Source: Clostridia bacterium (GTDB lineage: Bacteria; Bacillota; Clostridia; Christensenellales; Pumilibacteraceae). Taken from it: a DNA stretch of 8,498 nucleotides. The DNA is taken from contig JAFTMM010000124.1 in the NCBI GenBank assembly GCA_017452405.1, positions 1 through 8,498 on the forward strand, in the 5' to 3' direction. Under the pieces are notes generated by a model. It was not told where the DNA came from and made no database searches. It saw only the letters and a list, made by a program, of their open reading frames with translations. Of the stretch, positions 1 through 6,400 are shown one piece after another. The first letter of the stretch is position 1, and every line of letters starts with the position of its first letter. Both the position numbers and the translations under genes were made by a program.

Positions 1-73
1 CGAAATTGGCAGACGCGCTAGATTCAGGTTCTAGTGAGAAATCGTGCAGGTTCAAGTCCTGTCAACCGCACCA
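1..73 (+). tRNA. tRNA-Leu(CAG), 3' portion
   Basis: The window opens inside a tRNA gene. The anticodon arm is a 5-bp stem (18-22 with 30-34) around a 7-base loop whose middle bases 25-27 are CAG, giving leucine. A long variable region (35-45) fits a class II tRNA. The T arm pairs 46-50 with 58-62 around TTCAAGT. The 3' acceptor strand is 63-69, followed by discriminator A70 and an encoded CCA at 71-73. The D-loop (AATTGGCAGA) is present, but the 5' acceptor strand and part of the D stem lie upstream of the window, so roughly ten bases are missing. The CCA is chromosomally encoded, as is common in Bacillota. Confidence 0.93.
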
Positions 74-106
74 CGAAAAAAGACCACCTCGTGTGGTCTT
101 TTTTCG
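74..106. terminator. Bidirectional hairpin terminator after tRNA-Leu
   Basis: A perfect 14-bp inverted repeat (74-87 with 93-106) surrounds a 5-base loop. It has an A6 run on the left arm and a T6 run on the right arm, so it can terminate from both sides. It sits just after the tRNA and 14 bases beyond the stop codon of the convergent ferritin-like gene, so it probably serves both. Confidence 0.88.
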
Positions 107-119
107 CTTGAATTGTGAG

Positions 120-485
120 TTATTTCATTCGGTCTAAAAACTCGTTTATGCCGTTTTGAACGTATTGCTTTTGGCTTTGATCGAGATAACTTATAAGCGC
201 CAATAATTCGCCTACGTGAGTCATTTCTTCGTGCATTATGTTTGCCCAGGTTTCTTTGGCGAGCTTATCCGTCGTGCTATGTAAATGAGCGTCGTAATCA
301 ATTACCGCCTGAATTTCGCCGATTAAGTCTTTGCGAGCTTTTTGCAAAGTGTCAAAATTTGCGACGTTGTTTTCGACGGAATAATTCGGATTATTCATTG
401 AATTGTTCATAGAACCCATTGAATTGTTCGTAGTATTATTTCCGTAGTTTTCATCGTTATTGAATGAATTATAAAAGTTATACAT
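120..485 (-). CDS. Small ferritin-like di-iron-type protein with Asn/Met-rich N-terminus
   Basis: This 121-residue protein has two parts. Residues 1-40 are low complexity, rich in Asn, Ser and Met (repeated MNNS/MGSMNN pieces) and probably disordered. Residues 46-119 look like a compact ferritin/rubrerythrin-type helical unit: GEIQAVIDY (E57, D63, Y64) is followed by HEEMTHVGELLALISYL, which contains an ExxH iron-ligand motif (E87-H90) and a further acidic residue E93. Short ferritin-like proteins of this kind occur in anaerobic Firmicutes and are usually proposed to handle iron or oxidative stress; the function here is inferred from motifs only. I chose the ATG at 485 because an AGGAGGT ribosome site lies 7 bases upstream; the open frame continues further up but would run through the terminator repeat. 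It is convergent with the tRNA gene. A TATATT -10-like box lies at 532-537 without a good -35. Confidence 0.8.
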   Translation of the reverse strand: MYNFYNSFNNDENYGNNTTNNSMGSMNNSMNNPNYSVENNVANFDTLQKARKDLIGEIQAVIDYDAHLHSTTDKLAKETWANIMHEEMTHVGELLALISYLDQSQKQYVQNGINEFLDRMK

Positions 486-491
486 TAACTT

Positions 492-498
492 ACCTCCT
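492..498 (-). promoter_or_regulatory. Ribosome binding site fixing the ferritin-like start
   Basis: AGGAGGT on the minus strand lies 6-7 bases before the ATG at 485. It is a strong match to the 16S anti-SD and rules out the longer 164-codon open frame. Confidence 0.85.
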
Positions 499-538
499 TT
501 GATAGTATATTCTTTTCTTGAGTTTTGTGTTAATATAT

Positions 539-599
539 AACAAAAAAGCAATCGAAAAAACGATTGCTTTTTTCTAACGGATAGCTCCCCCCCCACCTT
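539..599 (+). repeat. Terminator-like direct repeat, copy A
   Basis: Bases 539-575 are identical to 1197-1233 (37 bp). The similarity then continues with mismatches through a tail of the form ACGGA-x-AGCT followed by a C-rich run ending near ACC. Copy A has eight consecutive C bases (587-594). Together with copy B it brackets the toxin-antitoxin module. The two copies are direct repeats in the same orientation, about 658 bp apart. Confidence 0.85.
542..573. terminator. Hairpin terminator within repeat copy A
   Basis: A 13-bp perfect stem (542-554 with 561-573) with an A6 loop, an A6 run on one arm and a T6 run on the other. It is terminator-like in both directions. No gene now ends into it from the left, because the ferritin-like gene starts there and reads away. 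It may be a remnant of a duplicated module, or may insulate the TA promoter. Confidence 0.7.
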
Positions 600-613
600 G
601 AAAGTACAATCCA

Positions 614-634
614 ATTAAATTTTAAAAATTTAAT
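614..634. promoter_or_regulatory. AT-rich inverted repeat upstream of brnT
   Basis: ATTAAATTT (614-622) and AAATTTAAT (626-634) form a perfect 9-bp inverted repeat with a 3-base spacer, just upstream of the TA promoter. It could be an operator for the ribbon-helix-helix antitoxin. In such AT-rich DNA it could also be chance. Confidence 0.35.
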
Positions 635-642
635 ATTTACGC

Positions 643-671
643 TTGAAAAATACATATAATATAATTATAAT
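643..671 (+). promoter_or_regulatory. Promoter of the brnT-brnA module
   Basis: TTGAAA (643-648), a 17-base spacer and a perfect TATAAT (666-671) precede the toxin ATG at 678. The predicted transcription start, about 7 bases after the -10, falls at the ATG itself. This suggests a leaderless or nearly leaderless transcript, and no Shine-Dalgarno is visible before that ATG. Confidence 0.7.
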
Positions 672-679
672 ATAATTAT
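661..679. promoter_or_regulatory. Candidate BrnA operator: paired ATAATTAT palindromes
   Basis: Two copies of the self-complementary octamer ATAATTAT lie at 661-668 and 672-679, 11 bp apart (about one helical turn). They overlap the -10 box and the start codon. This spacing suits cooperative binding of ribbon-helix-helix dimers, and BrnA-type antitoxins are known to repress their own promoter. The assignment is inferred; no footprint can be seen from sequence. Confidence 0.45.
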
Positions 680-963
680 GGAAACGATTGAATTTGAATG
701 GGATCCTAATAACAATGATATAAACAAGAAAAAGCACGGCATATCATTTGAAGAAGCAATCAGCTTTTTATGATACTGAAGCCTTGTTAATTGACGATCC
801 TGAACATTCGCAGGATGAAGAACGGTTCATACTTTTAGGTTATAGCAGTCGGGCAAATCTTTTAGTAGTCTGTCATTGCTATCGATCTACAGATACGGTT
901 ATACGAATTATATCGGCGCGGAAAGCTACCAAAAACGAAACCAAACAATATCATGGGCAATAG
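678..963 (+). pseudogene. brnT: BrnT-family (DUF497) toxin gene, reading frame broken
   Basis: BrnT toxins are small RelE-fold ribonucleases that inhibit translation and are neutralised by BrnA. From the ATG at 678 the frame reads METIEFEWDPNNNDINKKKH, then GISFEEAISFL, and stops at TGA 771-773. The family sequence resumes in the +1 frame at about 766 (FYDTEALLIDDPEHSQDEER and on to IRIISARKATKNETKQY), ending at TAG 961-963. Joined, it carries the family landmarks: an EFEWDP start, KKHGISFEEA, DDPEHS, ERFILLG and the RIISARKAT near the C-terminus. The break lies in CAGCTTTTTATGA (761-773). Family spacing (EEA-x-x-V-F-Y-D) is best restored by two extra bases, so a 2-nt deletion is likely, though one extra T gives the same frame. 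Alternatives are a sequencing error or programmed frameshifting. The TAG stop overlaps the brnA ribosome site, the usual toxin-first coupling. Confidence 0.85.
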
Positions 964-968
964 GAGGT
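963..968 (+). promoter_or_regulatory. Ribosome binding site of brnA
   Basis: GGAGGT sits 5 bases before the ATG at 974 and overlaps the last base of the brnT stop codon. It decides the brnA start in favour of 974 over the upstream in-frame ATG at 953, which lies inside brnT and has no SD. It suggests translational coupling and strong antitoxin synthesis. Confidence 0.8.
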
Positions 969-973
969 TATTT

Positions 974-1189
974 ATGAAAACAGAATACGACTTTTCAAAT
1001 GCAAGAAAAAACCCATATACCGGGAAATTAAAACAGCAGATTACAATAAATATTGACAGCAACACAATCGCTTATTTTAAATCGATGTCGGAAGATTCGG
1101 GTATACCATATCAAACGCTTATCAACCTTTATCTTACCGATTGCGCAAAAAACAATAAACATATATCCATTGCGTGGCAAAATTCGTAA
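974..1189 (+). CDS. brnA: BrnA-family antitoxin, ribbon-helix-helix
   Basis: A 71-residue antitoxin, expected to bind and neutralise BrnT and to repress the shared promoter as a dimeric DNA-binding protein. The N-terminal MKTEYDFSNARKNPYTGKLK is the typical BrnA toxin-binding entry segment. KQQITINID (20-28) is the predicted DNA-contacting beta strand, and helices follow at about 29-41 and 45-58, with the strongly conserved GIPYQTLINLYL (43-54). Length fits the family. The frame is intact, unlike the adjacent toxin, so this may now be an orphan antitoxin that still acts as an autorepressor or protects against other BrnT toxins. It starts 11 bases after the toxin stop and ends just before the repeat/terminator copy B. 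Confidence 0.88.
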   Translation: MKTEYDFSNARKNPYTGKLKQQITINIDSNTIAYFKSMSEDSGIPYQTLINLYLTDCAKNNKHISIAWQNS

Positions 1190-1196
1190 GCGACAA

Positions 1197-1254
1197 AACA
1201 AAAAAGCAATCGAAAAAACGATTGCTTTTTTCTTACGGAGAGCTTCCCCACCCT
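1197..1254 (+). repeat. Terminator-like direct repeat, copy B
   Basis: Second copy of the repeat at 539-599. Bases 1197-1233 are identical to 539-575, and the tail differs by scattered changes and a shorter C run (CTTCCCCACCC here). It begins 8 bases after the brnA stop codon. Sequence conservation past the T tract is not needed for termination, so the unit was duplicated or belongs to a dispersed repeat family. Confidence 0.85.
1200..1231 (+). terminator. Terminator of the brnT-brnA module (in copy B)
   Basis: A 13-bp perfect stem (1200-1212 with 1219-1231), an A6 loop and a T6 tract, starting 10 bases after the brnA stop codon. It is a good intrinsic terminator for the plus-strand module. 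Confidence 0.85.
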
Positions 1255-1303
1255 AAAACAGATCCATTGTGTGTATTATAACAAACGAACCTTAATTGAA
1301 CTT

Positions 1304-1342
1304 AAAAAGAACGGTGATTATTGATCAAAATACGCTCTTTTT
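1304..1342 (-). terminator. Probable terminator of the two-component operon
   Basis: Downstream of the kinase stop codon on the minus strand, a 10-bp stem (1333-1342 with 1304-1313) contains one base pair that is G-U in the minus-strand RNA but A-C in the plus-strand RNA. The RNA continues with a five-U run. The loop holds the palindrome TTGATCAA. The asymmetry favours minus-strand function. Confidence 0.55.
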
Positions 1343-1352
1343 TTGTGTATCT

Positions 1353-2537
1353 TTATAGCGTTATCGTGAATTTGATTACGTTTTCTTCAAGCTTTGCCGT
1401 AATCTTACCTTTATGCGCCGTCACTATGGCTTTAGCAATCGAAAGACCTATGCCGTGACCACCGCTATCAGAGTTACGCGAACTCTCGGCGCGATAAAAG
1501 CGGTCGAACAAAAAACTCAAATCTTCTAACTTTAAGTCCTTTGTTTGATTACTCACGATCAGTTCTATATTCTTGGTATTGCGGTTTAATAATATACCTA
1601 TCTTTCCGCCGTCTGACGAATATTTGATTGAATTATCGAGTAATATTTCCACGAGCTTTCTAATCACGTTCTCGTCGCCGACGTAAGAGATATTCTTTTC
1701 AACCTGCAAGTCCATTTGCTTACCGTTCTTTTCAGCAATAGGAACGAACGACTTAGCGGTTTCAGCTACTGCGTCGGACAGTGAAAACTCGGTCATAATC
1801 GATTTATATCCGCTCTCCTCCATGCGCGAAAGTAAGATCATTTTTTCGGTAAGCGAAGCAAGTCGCTCTACCTGCGCCTTTATATCCCTCGTCCACTCGC
1901 TTTCGCCGTGTTCCATTTCCAGAACTTCGGCATCCGCATCTATTATCGTGAGTGGAGTTTTTATGTCGTGGCTGACGTTGGTTATAAATTCGCGTTGTTT
2001 CAGATAGCTTTCCTTAACGGGGCGGAATAAAAAAGCGGAGGCAATAAAAACGAGCAAGAACACGAGAACTACGCCACCTACGCCAAAGCCTGTTGAAGCG
2101 TATAAAAACGTATAAAAAGTATCAAGTTCACGCGCGCAATCGACGAACACGTACAAAGTACCCTCCTCTTTCAGTGCGCTACCGTATCTGAAAGTTTCCA
2201 AAAAACCGTCCGTCTTACCTTCATCATAAACGATTGAAACGTACGTCTGCGCAGTCTTTGAAAGAACGGACGTAAAATTCATTAGAATATCTACGTCACC
2301 CTCACTGCTTACCGTTGCAGAGAAATATTCGCGACGAGGTCCGTTCTCCATCGCAGTATACGACGGCCATTGCAAAATTATTCCGTCTACTGCGATAGCG
2401 TCCTCGATAAACGTGTCCGCCGCCGATACTATACCTGCGTAATTTACTGCGTTGACAATGATAAAAATAGCGCCGAGAACGACAACCAACGACGCCATTG
2501 CTATTGCTATGAATCTTATTCGTAGTTTATTTATCAT
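1353..2537 (-). CDS. Membrane sensor histidine kinase
   Basis: A 394-residue sensor kinase that should autophosphorylate and pass phosphate to the regulator encoded just upstream. With the ATG at 2537 (MINKLRIRF, a typical start for this group) it has one membrane segment at about 8-30, an extracytoplasmic domain of roughly 118 residues (31-148) and a second membrane segment at about 150-171. No clear HAMP domain is seen: RPVKESYLKQREFI leads directly into the H box NVSHDIKTPL (phospho-His190). The ATPase part shows the N box (LLDNSIKYSSDGG, N302), the F box (LFDRFYRAESSR) and the G box (SGGHGIGLSIAK, 358-369). The start overlaps the regulator stop codon by 11 bp, with a weak GGAAAA site, indicating coupling; an upstream TTG at 2561 is a less likely start. 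The ligand is unknown. The short linker and paired OmpR regulator resemble envelope-stress or antibiotic-sensing systems, but no transporter lies nearby. Confidence 0.92.
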   Translation of the reverse strand: MINKLRIRFIAIAMASLVVVLGAIFIIVNAVNYAGIVSAADTFIEDAIAVDGIILQWPSYTAMENGPRREYFSATVSSEGDVDILMNFTSVLSKTAQTYVSIVYDEGKTDGFLETFRYGSALKEEGTLYVFVDCARELDTFYTFLYASTGFGVGGVVLVFLLVFIASAFLFRPVKESYLKQREFITNVSHDIKTPLTIIDADAEVLEMEHGESEWTRDIKAQVERLASLTEKMILLSRMEESGYKSIMTEFSLSDAVAETAKSFVPIAEKNGKQMDLQVEKNISYVGDENVIRKLVEILLDNSIKYSSDGGKIGILLNRNTKNIELIVSNQTKDLKLEDLSFLFDRFYRAESSRNSDSGGHGIGLSIAKAIVTAHKGKITAKLEENVIKFTITL

Positions 2538-3207
2538 CAGTTTTTTCCAGATAGTAGCCAATATTTCGATTGGCTTTTATTTTTACGTTTGCTCCGAGAG
2601 CGTTCAACTTCTTTCGAAGATAGGATACGTAAACCCACACGACGCTGAGCTCGGCGTCGCTGTCGTAACCCCATATTTTCTCCATAAATCGCTCGGTGGA
2701 TATTACGTTGCTCGGACTACGCATCAGCATTTCCATAATCTGAAACTCCTTGCTTGCCAAGCGGAAGGAGCAATTATTTCCAATAAGTTCGCAGGTCAAA
2801 CGGTTAAGGCGGACGTTGCCGAAATAAAGGTTATCGTCACCCGATCCGTCTCCTCGACGGAGCATAGCTCTAAGCCTTGCAAGTAGCTCTTTGGCAGAAA
2901 AGGGTTTGGTCATATAATCGTCTGCGCCATAGTCTAACCCGGCTACTTTATCGTCCACCTCCGACTTTGCGGTAAGTATCATTACGGGCAGGCGACTGCC
3001 TTTTCTGCGGATTTCTTTGAGCACGCTCAATCCGTCTACGTGTGGCATCATAATATCGAGTATCACGCCGTCGTATACTCCCGTTTCAAGGTATGCAAGA
3101 GCGTCCGCGCCGTTAAAAACCGCATCAACGGCGTAGTTGTTATGTTTGAGAATTGTGACGAGCGCCGAAGATAACGCTTTCTCGTCTTCGGCAAGAAGTA
3201 ATCGCAT
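2527..3207 (-). CDS. OmpR/PhoB-family response regulator
   Basis: A 226-residue DNA-binding response regulator, partner of the downstream kinase. The receiver domain (1-~118) has the acidic pair E7/D8, phospho-acceptor D51 in VILDIMMP, T79 in LTAK and K101 in TKPF: all active-site residues are present. The C-terminal winged helix (about 127-222) includes FRLASKEFQIMEMLMRSP, the recognition region around VVWVYVSYLRKKL, and the hairpin end NRNIGYYLE. The ATG at 3207 has a GGAGG site 8 bases upstream. It is the first gene of a two-gene operon and is divergent from the giant activase gene across a 197-bp intergenic region, so that gene is a possible target; this is inferred only from position. 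Confidence 0.94.
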   Translation of the reverse strand: MRLLLAEDEKALSSALVTILKHNNYAVDAVFNGADALAYLETGVYDGVILDIMMPHVDGLSVLKEIRRKGSRLPVMILTAKSEVDDKVAGLDYGADDYMTKPFSAKELLARLRAMLRRGDGSGDDNLYFGNVRLNRLTCELIGNNCSFRLASKEFQIMEMLMRSPSNVISTERFMEKIWGYDSDAELSVVWVYVSYLRKKLNALGANVKIKANRNIGYYLEKTDDK

Positions 3208-3242
3208 TCGGCTCTCCTCCTTGTGTTTTTACTGTCTTTTAA

Positions 3243-3272
3243 ATTATACCTTAAACGTTGTCAAAAATGCAA
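3243..3272 (-). promoter_or_regulatory. Promoter of the two-component operon
   Basis: On the minus strand TATAAT (3243-3248) is preceded by TTGCAT (3267-3272) with an 18-base spacer. A TTGACA (3259-3264) also lies here, but only 10 bases from the TATAAT, too close to pair with it. The predicted start is about 30 bases before the regulator ATG. Confidence 0.55.
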
Positions 3273-3303
3273 ATATATTACAAGGATAAAGTAAGACTTC
3301 GCG

Positions 3304-3332
3304 TTGACAAAAGATATAAAATCTTATATAAT
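3304..3332 (+). promoter_or_regulatory. Consensus promoter of the giant activase gene
   Basis: TTGACA (3304-3309), exactly 17 bases, then TATAAT (3327-3332): a full consensus housekeeping promoter. The predicted start near 3339 gives a leader of about 65 bases. A short inverted repeat AAGAT/ATCTT (3311-3315, 3321-3325) lies between the two boxes. The ribosome site before the ATG at 3405 is weak (ACGGGA, about 4 bases away). Confidence 0.82.
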
Positions 3333-3404
3333 ATATAAGTTAGCTGAAAAACATCGAAAATTTTATATTTATTTAATAATCATCATTTATAATTAACGGG
3401 AATT

Positions 3405-6400
3405 ATGGAAAAATACAGAATCGGGTTGGACGTTGGTTCAACGACAATTAAAACAGCGGTTATCGACGAAAAAGGCAACTCGCTCTATTCGAGTTACGAC
3501 CGCCATTATTCGGATATTAAGTCCACTATCGTGACCGTGCTTTCTCGCGCTATCGAAAAGTACGATCGTTTTTCGCTTGCCGTAACGGGTAGCGGTGGTA
3601 TCTCCGTTTCAAACTGGTTGGGTATTCCCTTCATTCAGGAAGTTATAGCAGGCATAGAAGCGATTAAGTATTACATACCACAGACGGACGTTGCTATTGA
3701 GTTGGGCGGTGAGGACGCTAAGATAACCTATCTTAAGGGCGGAATTGAACAGCGTATGAACGGTACTTGCGCAGGCGGTACGGGCGCGTTTATCGATCAG
3801 ATGGCAAGTCTTATCGGTACGGACGCGAAAGGTCTTAACGAATACGCTAAGGGTTATAAAACTATCTACCCCATCGCTTCGCGTTGCGGTGTTTTCGCCA
3901 AGTCGGACATTCAACCGCTCATTAACGACGGCGCAGCGAAAGAGGATATTTCCGCCAGCGTATTCCAATCCGTAGTTAATCAGACTATTTCCGGTCTTGC
4001 CTGCGGTAAGCCCATTAAAGGACACGTCGCTTTCCTCGGCGGACCGCTCCATTTCCTTTCCGAACTAGGCAAGAGATTTGTGGAAACGCTCAATCCCGAA
4101 GAAGCGTTATTCCCCGAAAATTCACAGGTATTTAACGCGCTCGGCGCGGCGCTTTCCTCCACCAAAGTTTTCACGGCAGACGAAATCCGCGAAGGTCTTG
4201 CAAAATTGCAGACTATGGAAAGCCACGAAGTTCAGCGACTTCAAACGCTCTTTAGTTCGAGCGAAGAACTCGACGAGTTCCGCGCGCGCCATGCAAAGAC
4301 CTCTATTCCGACCGCAGACGTCAAAACTCACAAGGGCGAGTGTTTCCTCGGTATAGACGCAGGCTCGACTACGACCAAAGCAACGCTTATAAATTCCGAC
4401 GGCGCTCTGCTCTACTCCTGGTACGGCTCTAACGGCGGTGATCCGCTCAAGACCATTTCGGGCATACTCAAAGAGATTTATTCCCTCCTTCCCGACGACG
4501 CTTTTATTGGAAAAGCGTGCTGTACGGGTTATGGAGAAAACCTTATAAAGAACGCGCTCAAGCTCGACCGAGGTGAAATCGAGACCATGGCGCACCAAAC
4601 GGCAAGTAACGTAATCCTGCCCGGCGTACAGTTCATTCTCGATATCGGCGGTCAGGATATGAAGTGCATGAAGATTAAAGACGGCGTTATTACCGACGTG
4701 CTTCTTAACGAAGCGTGCTCGTCCGGTTGCGGTAGCTTTATCGAAACTTTCGCCGCCGCTCTCGGTATGACGGCAGAGGAGTTTGCAAAGAAAGGTCTTG
4801 AATCATCTTCTCCCGTTGATCTCGGCTCACGCTGTACGGTATTCATGAACAGCCGTGTTAAGCAAGCGCAAAAAGAAGGCGCAAGCGTAGGCGATATTTC
4901 GGCAGGTCTTGCCTACTCGGTAGTCAAGAACGCATTGTTCAAGGTTATCAAGATGCGCGACTTCTCCGAGATGGGCGATAAGGTTATCGTTCAGGGCGGT
5001 ACGTTTCTCAACGAGTCCGTTCTCCGTGCGTTTGAAATTGTCAGCGGTCGTGACGTAGTACGCCCCGCGCAGGCAGGACTTATGGGCGCGTACGGTTGCG
5101 CTATTATTAGCCGTAATACGTACGCTGTCGGCACTAAGTCCACTATTCTTTCTAAGGAAGAACTTGAAAACTTTACTTTCAAAAAGCACACTCGCCGTTG
5201 CGGAAAGTGCGGAAACAACTGCTTGCTCACCGTAACCGACTTCTCGGACGGCAGAAAGTTCATTACCAATAACCGTTGCGAAAAGGGCGCGGAAGATGAA
5301 ACTACTACGGTAGAAAAGCCGAAACCGCTCCCCAATATTTACGCAATGAAGTATAAGCGCTTGTTTGCGCATTATAAGTCGTTACCGCTTGATAAAGCTA
5401 AGCGTGGCGTGGTGGGTATCCCCCGCGCGTTAAACATGTATGAGAACTATCCGTTCTGGCATACGTTCTTCACCAAGCTGGGCTTTAGAGTAGTATTATC
5501 CCCCCGTTCGACGAGAGCGATTTACGATATGGGTATCGATACCATGCCAAGCGAGTCGGTTTGCTATCCCGCAAAGCTCGTTCACGGTCACGTTACGGCG
5601 CTCGTTAAGCAGGGCGTGAAGTTCATTTTCTACCCCGGTATGCCTTACGAAATGATTGAGGACTCTACGGCGAATAACCATTATAACTGCCCCGTAGTAG
5701 CAACGTACCCCGACGTTATCCGCAATAATATGGGCGAGATTTTCGGCAAGGACGTTAAATTCATGTGTCCTTTCCTCCCTATCGCGACTCCTAAGCGCAT
5801 GTGGGAAAGACTGTCTGAGGAGTTCCCCGACATTCCCAAGGCGGAAATCAGAGAAGCGGTAGAAGAGGCTTACGCCGAAGATAAGGCGTTCAAAGACGAC
5901 GTGCATAAGATGGGCGAAGAAACCGTAAAACTACTTGACGAAACGGGCAAGTTCGGTATCGTCCTTGCGGGCCGTCCTTACCACCTCGACCCTGAAGTCA
6001 ATCATGGTATACCCGAAATGATTTCCTCTTACGGTTTTGCGGTACTTACCGAGGACAGCGTGTCGCACCTTAAAAAGGTTAAACGTCCTATCCGCGTACT
6101 CGACCAGTGGATGTATCACTCCCGACTTTACTCGGCGGCAAGCTTCGTGCGCGAAAAAGAAAACCTCGAACTCGTTCAGCTCAACTCCTTCGGATGCGGT
6201 TGCGACGCGGTTACTACCGATCAAGTTCAGGAACTTATGATGGCGGCGAACAAGCTGTATACCGTACTTAAAATAGACGAAGTAAACAACCTCGGCGCGG
6301 CGCGAATCCGTATGCGCAGTCTTATGGCTGTTATGGAAGAACGCGCACAGAAGAGCGTTAAGCATACCGAGCCGAAAGATCCCGTTTGGTTCAAAGAGTT

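Noticed and set aside
486..614. N-terminal extension of the ferritin-like gene
   Set aside because: The extra codons pass through the terminator hairpin repeat, and the AGGAGGT site at 492-498 clearly points to the ATG at 485.
862..1065. 67-codon minus-strand hydrophobic frame opposite brnT/brnA
   Set aside because: Hydrophobic frames are common opposite Lys/Asn-rich genes; there is no ribosome site, and it is antisense to the recognised module.
539..1254. CRISPR array or transposon with terminal inverted repeats
   Set aside because: Only two copies of the repeat exist, they are direct not inverted, the gap is about 620 bp with ordinary genes, and no transposase or target-site duplication is visible.
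1053..1256. 67-codon plus-strand frame overlapping brnA and the terminator
   Set aside because: It is out of frame with BrnA and runs through the hairpin repeat; it has no ribosome site or recognisable sequence.
2538..2561. TTG start for the histidine kinase at 2561
   Set aside because: It would add eight residues unlike the family and overlap the regulator by 35 bp; the ATG at 2537 matches the usual kinase start and coupling arrangement.
2452..2886. Plus-strand open frame over the kinase/regulator junction
   Set aside because: It is a shadow of the two-component genes, whose catalytic motifs are clear on the other strand.
3339..3404. Riboswitch or structured leader before the activase gene
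   Set aside because: The leader is only about 65 bases, AT-rich, with no stable stems or recognised aptamer motif.
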